Shown: positions 25,649-32,573 of the stretch, one piece after another
Numbering within the stretch: the stretch's first letter is position 1
Layout: each line of letters starts with the position of its first letter
From: a virus
DNA: 64,000 bases
IMG/VR virus record: IMGVR_UViG_3300030329_004888
Location: 1-64,000 of that record
Direction: 5' to 3' (one strand)
Made by a program: the position numbers and the translations under genes
The notes under the pieces: model-generated
Told to the model about the DNA's origin: nothing
Databases searched by the model: none
What the model saw: only the letters and a program-made list of their open reading frames with translations

Positions 25649-26050
25649 ATGCGACTATCGATCAACGATCCCCGAGTCAACGCGCTCAAGCCCACGCTAC
25701 GTAGGGAGGTAATCCTGTGTGGTAGCGTGGCAGCAGCAGCACGAAAGTTGTCGTTGATTTTGGCGGATCATTACTATCCCTACAGCATGCCAGAGGATGC
25801 TCCAAAAAATCTGTGGCGCCGGAGAGGCAGGCTCTTCCAAACGATCATCACGCCACGGCTCCTCTATTCGATATTGCGGCCGAGGGACAAAGGATCCGCG
25901 GCGCTGGTGGATGAAAAATCGCTAACCCGATTAGAGACTGCGTATGACGTGTTCAACCCACACCACGTATTCCCGCTGTGGATACGCCTGCTCAGCTACC
26001 TCCCTCGTCACCGCTATAAGACGCCGTCAATCCGAAGGCGGGTCAAATAG
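25649..26050 (+). CDS. Early protein of unknown function (133 aa)
   Basis: Basic, helical protein; the N-terminus has REVILCGSVAAAARKLS, which could be a helix-turn-helix-like segment, and the C-terminus is very basic (HRYKTPSIRRRVK). The ribosome site AAGGAGAC lies before ATG 25649. It ends one base before the stop of the convergent repressor gene (26051), so the two transcripts collide. Function not recognised. Confidence 0.65.
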   Translation: MRLSINDPRVNALKPTLRREVILCGSVAAAARKLSLILADHYYPYSMPEDAPKNLWRRRGRLFQTIITPRLLYSILRPRDKGSAALVDEKSLTRLETAYDVFNPHHVFPLWIRLLSYLPRHRYKTPSIRRRVK

Positions 26051-26314
26051 CTATGCGGAGACGCAGTGCAGGAGATCGCCTGGCTCGCACTCTAATGCAT
26101 GACACAGCCTGCCAAGCGAGTGCATCGATGGCCCGCCTCGCCCCTTCGCTAATCTGTAGAGATTTACCGAATCGACGTCGGCGAGCCGTGCTAATTCGCT
26201 GCGGGAGGAAATTCCTCTCGCGTCCATTAATCGCTCGACCTCTCCCCATCGTAACTCTATGCGCGGGGATGGCGACGTGTGATCTGATGATGATGTCCAG
26301 TTATGAGTAGTCAT
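26051..26314 (-). CDS. XRE-family repressor, left genome
   Basis: About 87 residues from ATG 26314. The helix-turn-helix is SRSELARLADVDSVNLYRLA, then a GPSMHSLGRLCHALECEPGDLL tail typical of XRE/Cro repressors. It diverges from the gene at 26471. Its promoter places the transcription start almost on the ATG, so the message is probably leaderless, as for lambda cI from PRM. A longer frame to 26383 would run through the promoter. Likely binds the TATGCA-N4-TGCATA palindromes at 23215 and 26394. Confidence 0.8.
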   Translation of the reverse strand: MTTHNWTSSSDHTSPSPRIELRWGEVERLMDARGISSRSELARLADVDSVNLYRLAKGRGGPSMHSLGRLCHALECEPGDLLHCVSA

Positions 26315-26320
26315 ATTGCT

Positions 26321-26349
26321 ATATTGCAGACACTCGAGGGAGCTGTCAA
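26321..26349 (-). promoter_or_regulatory. Repressor promoter (leaderless)
   Basis: Minus strand: TTGACA (26349-26344), 17 bases, CAATAT (26326-26321). The ATG begins 7 bases downstream. TGCTATATTGCA (26317-26328) lies on the -10 and start and could be an autoregulatory operator. Confidence 0.65.
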
Positions 26350-26387
26350 GTTTAAATGGGAGGCTGACAGAAATATATCCCAATCAC

Positions 26388-26417
26388 TTGACATATGCAG
26401 CATTGCATATCTATATT
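26388..26417 (+). promoter_or_regulatory. Main early/replication promoter with operator palindrome
   Basis: TTGACA (26388-26393), an 18-base spacer, TATATT (26412-26417). The palindrome ATATGCA-GCAT-TGCATAT (26393-26410) fills the spacer. It drives the operon 26471-31712 and diverges from the repressor. Confidence 0.8.
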
Positions 26418-26470
26418 AGTGGTCCTGGCTCACACCGTGTCAGGGTCAAAACCCGCAAGGAGAACACGCA

Positions 26471-26779
26471 ATGAATCCTCCCATGATGTCTACCAAGCAG
26501 CTCAACTGGTTAAGCGAAAAAGATTCGGATGATTTAGTAGTCTATTATTGGATCGCTCGACCTGACAATATTGCAATCGGGGATTGGGTGTTGGCGTGGA
26601 AGCCCAAGTATGCGGATGATGCAGAGACCACGTTAGACATTATCAGGAGCCAAGCGTTCATCGCTGTGACCTCTGACCGACTGCGGGAAGACGCTTTCCT
26701 GCGGCCGAATAAGGAGATGATCGACAAAGTCAAAAAAGAGCATGGCTACGTAAATTCCTCCGGTTGCCCCCGATATTAA
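26471..26779 (+). CDS. Early protein of unknown function (102 aa)
   Basis: First gene after the operator-bearing promoter, with CAAGGAGAA before ATG 26471. Contains a hydrophobic, aromatic middle (DDLVVYYWIARPDNIAIGDW) and charged ends; ends SSGCPRY. It does not look like Cro or an antiterminator from sequence. First position in a repressor-controlled operon often holds a regulator, but that is inference only. Confidence 0.65.
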   Translation: MNPPMMSTKQLNWLSEKDSDDLVVYYWIARPDNIAIGDWVLAWKPKYADDAETTLDIIRSQAFIAVTSDRLREDAFLRPNKEMIDKVKKEHGYVNSSGCPRY

Positions 26780-26817
26780 CACACGCTCACTCACACACAC
26801 TATTAAGGAGTTTTAAT

Positions 26818-27108
26818 ATGACCCACAAACCCATCCCTGCAAAAGATAAAGTTTTGATCTCGACCAAGTCTCTAAGCGCTTTGGTTTCCGCACCGAATGA
26901 CCTGACGGTAGGTCAACGGGAGAACCTCGATAAATTAGAGATTGTCCAACGGATGACGACGTCGGAACGCCCAACTGATTTTGACACTGCCATTTTGCTC
27001 GATCCTCCAAACGAGATTAACGTAGTGTATACGCACTGGGGCCCGGAGGGTCAGAGGATGGAAACGACCCTGGTTGTCTCCGAAGTAATCGAAGAAGAGA
27101 TCGAATAA
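26818..27108 (+). CDS. Small conserved early protein, HWGPEGQRMETTL family, left copy
   Basis: 96 residues from ATG 26818 with TAAGGAG ahead. The C-terminal third (NEINVVYTHWGPEGQRMETT, then VVSEVIEEEIE) matches the 57-residue protein at 61076-61249 over more than 30 residues, while the N-terminal two thirds have no counterpart. The shared part ends in a very acidic tail. Its stop overlaps the next start as TAATG. Unknown function, but conserved between two diverged early regions. Confidence 0.72.
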   Translation: MTHKPIPAKDKVLISTKSLSALVSAPNDLTVGQRENLDKLEIVQRMTTSERPTDFDTAILLDPPNEINVVYTHWGPEGQRMETTLVVSEVIEEEIE

Positions 27109-27206
27109 TGAGACCTCGGGTAGATCGGTTAGCTACATGGATGCTGGTAATCGCTACGGCAATACTCGCTGTCCAAATCATCCCAACATTAGTGGAGAGA
27201 CTCTAA
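27108..27206 (+). CDS. 32-aa single-membrane-span microprotein
   Basis: Translation starts by TAATG overlap at 27108 and the stop TAA abuts the next ATG (27207). The peptide has a basic start (MRPRVDRLATW), one hydrophobic span (MLVIATAILAVQIIPTL) and a charged end (VERL). It is too short for usual gene callers, but its tight packing between two genes argues that it is real. Role unknown; a membrane-acting early peptide is possible. Confidence 0.6.
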   Translation: MRPRVDRLATWMLVIATAILAVQIIPTLVERL

Positions 27207-27431
27207 ATGTATGACCCCCTCGAGCAGTTGTATGTACAGGAGCAGTCTGAGCTCGTTGCTGAAAAAGTTGCTGCCGACTATCACGATCACGTAGAACGAT
27301 TGGAACATGCAACAGCCGACGCAGGATGGACTGAGCATATCGCTCGCATTAAACAAGAACAACCGCTTGGCATTCCCCGCTCGATGGAGACGAGCGGGCC
27401 CATCGCACAACTAACGCACGTTAACTATTAA
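27207..27431 (+). CDS. Early protein of unknown function (74 aa)
   Basis: Acidic helical protein (QEQSELVAEKVAADYHDHVE) starting immediately after the stop of the 32-residue gene. Contains two histidine-rich patches. No family recognised. It precedes the SSB-like gene by 21 bases in the replication operon. Confidence 0.6.
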   Translation: MYDPLEQLYVQEQSELVAEKVAADYHDHVERLEHATADAGWTEHIARIKQEQPLGIPRSMETSGPIAQLTHVNY

Positions 27432-27452
27432 TCATTATCAGGAGAATCAGTT

Positions 27453-28163
27453 ATGGCATTTGGACTATCTGGAGGCGGAGACTTTTTACCGACCGTACGC
27501 TACAACGCCCGCGAAGGAATTTTCTCCCGCGTTGACCGTCGCCCCATGAGCGACGGCACTTGGGCTAACGATATCACCGATATCACACCAGCGCTGTCTG
27601 AGACGGGATTCCTGGCAGACGTCGCAAACACGGAAGTGGGGTATATTAGATACGAGGGCGAGGTGGACTTCAAGCTGGTCCACAACTCTCTCGCCATGCC
27701 CGCTTGCCCGTCCGATCTCTACAAGCCGGGATTTCGGATGCAGCTATGGTTGCCGGGCGAAGTGGCCGAGGGAGCGTGTCTCAGGCACTTTTCCTCCACG
27801 GCAGCTACTGTGCTGCGTCGCATCGATAACCTCCACGACGAGTGGTCGCAAAGCGCTTCCCAACCGTCACACGACAAGGTTTCCGGGGCCGTTGTCCCGC
27901 ACGTCAAGATCACGATCGAGGACGTGACTACAAGCCGCGGCACATTCAAGGCGCCGATCTTCACCATCCATGGATGGTGTAACCGGCCAGAAGAATGGCC
28001 GATGTTTGAGGCCGATGCAGCGGCGCCCGCCACAAGTTTTACTACTGGATCACAGGCGCCTCAGCCGGAGGCTACAAAGGAGCCGGTAACCACACAGGCC
28101 GTCATGGATACATTCGACGGCGAGGTCGTTGTCGAAAAAAAACAGGGCGATCTCCCCTTCTAA
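27453..28163 (+). CDS. Single-stranded DNA-binding protein candidate
   Basis: 236 residues with CAGGAGAA before ATG 27453. The body is beta-rich with aromatic residues (GYIRYEGEVDFKLVH, then MQLWLPGEVAEG and HVKITIEDVTTSRGTFKAPI) and is followed by an Ala/Pro/Gln/Thr linker. It ends KKQGDLPF, closely like the D-[IL]-P-F tip by which bacterial SSB proteins recruit partners. It sits directly before the primase-polymerase. The OB fold itself is not provable by eye, so the call rests on tail, linker and neighbours. Confidence 0.6.
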   Translation: MAFGLSGGGDFLPTVRYNAREGIFSRVDRRPMSDGTWANDITDITPALSETGFLADVANTEVGYIRYEGEVDFKLVHNSLAMPACPSDLYKPGFRMQLWLPGEVAEGACLRHFSSTAATVLRRIDNLHDEWSQSASQPSHDKVSGAVVPHVKITIEDVTTSRGTFKAPIFTIHGWCNRPEEWPMFEADAAAPATSFTTGSQAPQPEATKEPVTTQAVMDTFDGEVVVEKKQGDLPF

Positions 28164-28236
28164 TCGATGGGTGCTCCGGGGTTGAGCGACAGTGCGAGAC
28201 CTCGGGGCCCCGTTACCATCAAGGGAGCAATCCATA

Positions 28237-28851
28237 ATGGACAAATCAGACGCCCTGCTGGAGCATGCGCTACGATACGCAGAGATAGGATGGGCAGTAT
28301 TCCCGTGTTCACCTCGAGGGAAAAAGCCCGCGATCTCAGGCGGTCGCGGCTGCTTGGACGCCACAACTAATATCGACCAGATCCGCCATTGGTGGGGGCA
28401 GAATCCTGAGCTCAACATAGGACTGGCTACTGGCGCCCCCAGTGGCGTAGTTGCCGTTGACATCGACAGCCGAACTAATGGACACCATTTCTGGCAGGCC
28501 GCTCTCGATGATCACGGAGATCTGCCCGACGGGGTGTGGATCAGCTTGACCGGCGGCGGAGGATGGCATCATTTTTTTGCGTACGACAACCAAGCTAACT
28601 ATGATATTGCGCCAGGTGTCGAAATCAAATCGACCGGTAAATACGTAATCCTGCCGCCGAGCATACACCCAACCGGAAATGCGTATCTTTGGAACTTGGA
28701 TCACACACCTTTCACCGATGACTACGATACTACTAATGACAACGACCACACCGACAAACAACAACCCAGTGCCGATGCCGCCGTGGCTACGACAGATGAT
28801 ACCGTCCATCCAGATTTCGGACGACTCCGAACCTCGCCGCCCGTCACATAA
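28237..28851 (+). CDS. Primase-polymerase (Prim-Pol, PF09250-like)
   Basis: 204 residues from ATG 28237, with AAGGGAG upstream (the frame is open from 28192). Prim-Pol landmarks: the N-terminal ALRYAEIGWAVFPCSPRGKK-type opening, GGRGCLDAT, the catalytic acidic pair in VVAVDIDSR, SLTGGGGWHHFF, and the GVEIKSTGKYVILPPSIHP segment. It makes primers or copies DNA for phage replication. The frame ends in an Asp/Asn/Thr-rich linker that overlaps the helicase frame, whereas relatives usually have both parts in one protein. Confidence 0.8.
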   Translation: MDKSDALLEHALRYAEIGWAVFPCSPRGKKPAISGGRGCLDATTNIDQIRHWWGQNPELNIGLATGAPSGVVAVDIDSRTNGHHFWQAALDDHGDLPDGVWISLTGGGGWHHFFAYDNQANYDIAPGVEIKSTGKYVILPPSIHPTGNAYLWNLDHTPFTDDYDTTNDNDHTDKQQPSADAAVATTDDTVHPDFGRLRTSPPVT

Positions 28852-30685
28852 TATTTTCGATCGAGCTCTGTCAGGTGAGTTACCCGATCTGGCGGCTACA
28901 GTCCCGCCGGAAGTCGAGCGATACGGACAGTCTGTATTGACAGCAGCGATGGATAGTATCCGCCGAGCGCCAGCGGGAGAGCAAGAGGAAACTCTCAATC
29001 GATCGGGATATCGCGTAGGACAAATAGTCGGCGCCCATGCGATCAACGCTGAGGCAGCGCGAGGCGCTCTCCTGCAAGCGGCTGCTGAGATGCCTGTCCA
29101 CAACCCGAGCGACCCGTGGACTACCGGATTCCTCTACTACAAAATCTCACGGTCGATCAGTCACGGCGCCCTCGATCCAGACCCTATTGGAGGCATCATG
29201 ACACGTCGGCCATCGGACCCGGCGTATGCCTCTACGCCCATCGTCCCGCCAGGGGGGCCTGGTCCCCATCCCCCCATGACAGACATGGGTAATGCCGAGC
29301 GTTTTTGCGAGCGCTGGCAGGAGGAGCTCAAATACTGCACCGAGCTCGCCAAGACGGAGCTCGGGGGATGGATGAGGTGGAATGGGCGCCATTGGCAAAT
29401 CGATGATCTGCTGGGCGTCCAAGAGCTGGCGAAGGATTGCGTTAGGGCTATCGCGCAGGAGTCGCCCCCGGTCATGGGCCCCCCAAAAATGGTGCAGGGG
29501 CTCGCGGTTGACGAGGGTAAAAACCTGACTGCCGAATGGGCGAAAAAGTGCGAGGACGAGACCCGCTTATTAAAGATGATGAGGCTGGCACGATCGATAC
29601 CCCCTATGCCGGTACACGCTGACGCGTTCGACGCGAAGCCAGATCTATTTAACGTCGAGAATGGGACTATCGATTTGAGCAGCGGCACGTTGCGTAGCTC
29701 GAGGCGCACTGATCTCCTCACTCAGTGCGCCCCAGTAACGTATGACGCGGATGCTCAATGCCCTCAGTGGCTGGCGTTCTTGTCCCAGTGCATGCGTGGG
29801 AATGACCGGCTGGTCGAATTCCTCCAAACGTGGGCAGGATACTGCCTGACAGGATCAACGATCGAGCACAAGTTGGTCATCCATTACGGCGAGGGGAGCA
29901 ACGGCAAATCGACGTTCTCTGATGTCTTGGCAACTCTCATGGGACCATATAGCGCAACCGCGGCGGCGAGCTCGTTTATGATTTCATCGAAAGGCTACGA
30001 GGACAACGCCCGTAACGATCTGGCAGCATTGCGATCTACTCGCTCGGTAGGAGTAGTTGAAACTAATGAGACTGACGCCGTTAACGAGGCCCTGCTAAAG
30101 AGGGTCACCGGCGGCGATCCTATAACCGCTCGATTTTTGCATCGTGAATTTTTTACGTTTGTTCCAGGGTTCAAGGTGTCCATGTCTACTAACACCCTGC
30201 CCAACATAGCGGGGATGGATTACGGCACATGGCGGCGCATCTGCTGTATCGAGTGGGGCGTTGTATTCGGCTCCGCGGGAGCTCCTGCGGTAGACAAGGC
30301 CCTCAAAGAAAAATTGCTAACAGAGTTGCCGGGGATTCTGAACTGGGCGCTCGAGGGATGCCGGATATGGAGGACCAATGGGTTATCCATTCCTCCTGAG
30401 ATCGCTGCCACGACCGCCAACTATAGAGAGTCCCAAGATATCTTGGGGCCATTTATCGAGGAATGTTGCGTTGTCGATCCCAATCAAACAGAGCAACAAA
30501 CCCGAATGTATGAATGCTACTTCGCGTGGAACACACACAAAACTATGGGTAAGAAACAATTCTTCGAGCTCTTGTCACAACGCCCAGGAATAGCGCGGGG
30601 GAAATCACAGGGGTTCCGGATCTTCCGCGGCATAACTATCTCGGAGGAGGCCGGGATGCGGTATGTTTCGGATCGATCGTATTGA
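28679..30685 (+). CDS. D5-type replicative helicase (SF3-like), second half of a primase-helicase
   Basis: Open frame of 668 codons, +1 relative to the Prim-Pol frame. Residues about 105-165 (ETLNRSGYRVGQIVGAHAI, then ARGALLQAAAEM) match the region that follows Prim-Pol in fused proteins. A D5_N-like section follows, then Walker A GEGSNGKST (404-412) and later STNTLPNI and RRICCIEW segments of the D5/P4 primase family. Unwinds DNA at the fork. No ATG in the overlap has a good ribosome site, so the start is uncertain: 28718, 28736, 28775 and 28796 are candidates, and frameshifting is possible. Confidence 0.78.
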   Translation: MRIFGTWITHLSPMTTILLMTTTTPTNNNPVPMPPWLRQMIPSIQISDDSEPRRPSHNIFDRALSGELPDLAATVPPEVERYGQSVLTAAMDSIRRAPAGEQEETLNRSGYRVGQIVGAHAINAEAARGALLQAAAEMPVHNPSDPWTTGFLYYKISRSISHGALDPDPIGGIMTRRPSDPAYASTPIVPPGGPGPHPPMTDMGNAERFCERWQEELKYCTELAKTELGGWMRWNGRHWQIDDLLGVQELAKDCVRAIAQESPPVMGPPKMVQGLAVDEGKNLTAEWAKKCEDETRLLKMMRLARSIPPMPVHADAFDAKPDLFNVENGTIDLSSGTLRSSRRTDLLTQCAPVTYDADAQCPQWLAFLSQCMRGNDRLVEFLQTWAGYCLTGSTIEHKLVIHYGEGSNGKSTFSDVLATLMGPYSATAAASSFMISSKGYEDNARNDLAALRSTRSVGVVETNETDAVNEALLKRVTGGDPITARFLHREFFTFVPGFKVSMSTNTLPNIAGMDYGTWRRICCIEWGVVFGSAGAPAVDKALKEKLLTELPGILNWALEGCRIWRTNGLSIPPEIAATTANYRESQDILGPFIEECCVVDPNQTEQQTRMYECYFAWNTHKTMGKKQFFELLSQRPGIARGKSQGFRIFRGITISEEAGMRYVSDRSY

Positions 30686-30698
30686 GAGGAGTATCAAC

Positions 30699-31127
30699 AT
30701 GTCTCATCATACTGTCCAGGAGATTGTGATACCGGGGGAGCTGCCCACGCTTAACGCGGTGTTGGCAGCAACCAAATCGCATTGGAGTATGTATGCGGCG
30801 ACAAAAAAACAAATGACAAACAAGGTCGCGTATCTGGCTCGCAAAGATCTTCGACCGATCGAAAATTCAGTGGAGGTGGAGATAGAATGGACAACCAAAG
30901 ACCGGCGACAGGATCCCGACAATATCAGCTACGGCGCAAAATATCTGCTCGATGGATTAGTAGCAGCGGGAATCCTCCAGGACGACAATCGAAAAATAGT
31001 ATGCTCGATCGCACATCGATTCCCCGAGCCGAGCAAAAAGCATCCCCAGGTAAAGATGGTGCTAACCGAGGTTCAGAAGTGTGGGATGAATGGACAGCCC
31101 AACGGCAAGAAGACCAAGCCCTCATGA
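30699..31127 (+). CDS. rusA: RusA-family Holliday junction resolvase
   Basis: 142 residues from ATG 30699 behind GAGAGGAG. Shows the RusA core DPDNISYGAKYLLDGLVAAG followed by ILQDDN, with the conserved acidic residues and the KDRRQDPDN approach. A dimeric endonuclease that resolves branched DNA before packaging or during recombination. Its stop overlaps the next start as ATGA. Confidence 0.88.
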   Translation: MSHHTVQEIVIPGELPTLNAVLAATKSHWSMYAATKKQMTNKVAYLARKDLRPIENSVEVEIEWTTKDRRQDPDNISYGAKYLLDGLVAAGILQDDNRKIVCSIAHRFPEPSKKHPQVKMVLTEVQKCGMNGQPNGKKTKPS

Positions 31128-31234
31128 AAGCGCGACGCTCGACATGTCGATGCAAAACATGTCGATGCAAAAACTGTAGTTGTGCAAAAGGGAGTCGCAA
31201 ACGTTGCACCTCGTTTGGGAAAAAACTATTATGA
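31124..31234 (+). CDS. 36-aa metallothionein-like cysteine-rich peptide
   Basis: Starts by ATGA overlap with rusA and ends by ATGA overlap with the next gene. The centre is CRCKTCRCKNCSC: six cysteines in thirteen residues, a CxCxxCxCxxCxC array, plus one later cysteine. Lys/Arg fill the rest. That array is the metal-cluster pattern of metallothioneins. In DNA it arises from a 15-base unit, ACATGTCGATGCAAA, repeated in tandem. Coding is supported by the double overlap; metal binding is inferred. Confidence 0.65.
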   Translation: MKARRSTCRCKTCRCKNCSCAKGSRKRCTSFGKKLL

Positions 31235-31515
31235 ATAAATCGAAGACCAACAGGAACCAGAGGCCCATCCAACATGATGGCTACATGCGGTTGGCAACAG
31301 CTGTTATAATTGCTGCCATACGTGCCCTGCAACAGGTACGAAAAAAACTGGAGCAGGATTGGCTGACAACAGACGAGGTGGTCATGCTGGCAACAGAAGC
31401 CATGGAAGCCGAGGAATTTTTGAGAAATCGCGATAGTCCGTACCATCAGATGATACGCTATCGGTATCCGATGCTGGACGAGAAAATCCGGCGCATGTTA
31501 GACGAGATGACATAA
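31231..31515 (+). CDS. Early protein of unknown function (94 aa)
   Basis: ATG 31231 overlaps the preceding stop (ATGA), and the stop overlaps the next start (TAATG). Basic N-terminus, then helical (MRLATAVIIAAIRALQQV, then LTTDEVVMLATEAMEAEEFL), ending in a charged helix. No family recognised. Coupling to rusA suggests a role in recombination or nuclease control, but the sequence gives no direct sign. Confidence 0.6.
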   Translation: MNKSKTNRNQRPIQHDGYMRLATAVIIAAIRALQQVRKKLEQDWLTTDEVVMLATEAMEAEEFLRNRDSPYHQMIRYRYPMLDEKIRRMLDEMT

Positions 31516-31712
31516 TGAGAGAGTGGTGTGCGAGGACCGACTGGGGAGCGGATTGGAGTCTCGCAGCATTGCGGGGCTCCAGCAGTAGCGGTGACATGAT
31601 AGACAGGAATAGAGAGGCCACTGCTGACTCGCACACCACACCATCTCGCCAAAGCCGAACAGGCCGTTTTTTGGCTAATAAAAACAATATGTTACGGATT
31701 TACCTCGAGTAA
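31515..31712 (+). CDS. Possible small protein at the end of the rusA chain (65 aa)
   Basis: Starts by TAATG overlap. Ser/Arg/Thr-rich, apparently disordered in the middle (RGSSSSGDMIDRNREATADS), with a basic end. No known domain. The overlap favours coding, the low-complexity content weakens it. Confidence 0.4.
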   Translation: MREWCARTDWGADWSLAALRGSSSSGDMIDRNREATADSHTTPSRQSRTGRFLANKNNMLRIYLE

Positions 31713-31967
31713 AATTGACAGAGGACAGCCTAAACGGGGCTATCCGGTCGGCATGAGCGCAGCGAGAAGTTTTGCCACTTCTCGCTCGCGAAGAGAGCTG
31801 ATCAAGATGGTTAGCCCGTGGAGTTCCTTGCGGTCTTCACAGATTGTGTTCGCAATCTCAGGCTGTCTCTCGCGCCCGTCGTGTCAATAACGACGCCTGC
31901 TTTGGGAGCGGGGGTGTGGGCGCATACCCGCTGAGAGGGCGGGCACATATATACAGAGCGAGGCCAC
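31713..31967 (+). other. Structured gene-free segment with four successive hairpins
   Basis: Exact stems occur at 31761-31769/31778-31786 (AGCGAGAAG), 31841-31846/31853-31858 (AGATTG), 31877-31882/31890-31895 (CGTCGT) and 31907-31912/31927-31932 (AGCGGG). None is followed by a T run. The segment ends just before the HTH gene at 31968. It could be a leader or a small RNA. No tRNA features found. Confidence 0.6.
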
Positions 31968-32195
31968 ATGACAGACCCGCAGCAGGATAAGAACGAAACT
32001 ATACGAGATATAATACAGAGGACGCGTCCCAAATACATGACGCTGGCCCAGTTTGCCGACGCGTTAGGCATCCACAATGACACCGCGTATCGATGGGCCA
32101 AATCGGGGAAATTACGAATCCGTCAAGTAGGGGCGGGCAAAAAAATCTTTGTCGCCGTTGACGAATTAGATGATACAGATACTACCTGTAACTAA
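31968..32195 (+). CDS. Excisionase/MerR-type helix-turn-helix protein
   Basis: 75 residues: MTLAQFADALGIHNDTAYRW followed by AKSGKLRIRQVGAGKKIFV, the winged-helix plan of HTH_17/excisionase proteins (a helix-turn-helix, then a beta wing). Such proteins bend DNA in excision or act as small regulators. There is no integrase in the window, so excision cannot be claimed. It converges with the lysis operon, whose last gene ends 6 bases away. Confidence 0.68.
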   Translation: MTDPQQDKNETIRDIIQRTRPKYMTLAQFADALGIHNDTAYRWAKSGKLRIRQVGAGKKIFVAVDELDDTDTTCN

Positions 32196-32201
32196 CGGGG
32201 A

Positions 32202-32573
32202 CTATAGCTCAGATACGACCTCGACTTCGGCAGCGGTTGGTTCGCCATTGCCGGTTGGCACCTGGCTGTCAGGATCCCCAAACTCCTGCAAGACAGCTAT
32301 GGCACCACACGTCTGATGATATGCAGCGTCTAACTGTTGCCGGGCGGTTGCGTTTTGTTCTAACCGTTTCAGCAGGTCGTCCCGTTGTGTCATCAGCTCT
32401 TCGGCTCGAGCAGCAATGTCTTTCATTTCTTCTTTTTCGGTTTCCGTTTCGCGGCTTTTGTCGCGGCGCGTTTGGCCGCGGCTTTTCCCGCTTTTGTGTA
32501 CGGATAATGTCGGGTTCCCACGACTGGCATAGCGTGATTCCTTTCGCTTTTTGTTTCGTGACTTATAAGGCAT
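32202..32573 (-). CDS. Basic coiled-coil late protein (123 aa)
   Basis: Last gene of the leftward late operon. The first 40 residues are very basic (MPYKSRNKKRKESRYASRG). An acidic coiled coil with EELMTQRDDLLKRLEQ follows, then an acidic tail. It overlaps the preceding gene by 11 bases. Function unknown. Confidence 0.55.
   Translation of the reverse strand: MPYKSRNKKRKESRYASRGNPTLSVHKSGKSRGQTRRDKSRETETEKEEMKDIAARAEELMTQRDDLLKRLEQNATARQQLDAAYHQTCGAIAVLQEFGDPDSQVPTGNGEPTAAEVEVVSEL

Noticed and set aside
31713-31967. tRNA or tmRNA gene
   Set aside because: Stems are present, but there is no T-arm consensus, no cloverleaf spacing and no CCA end.
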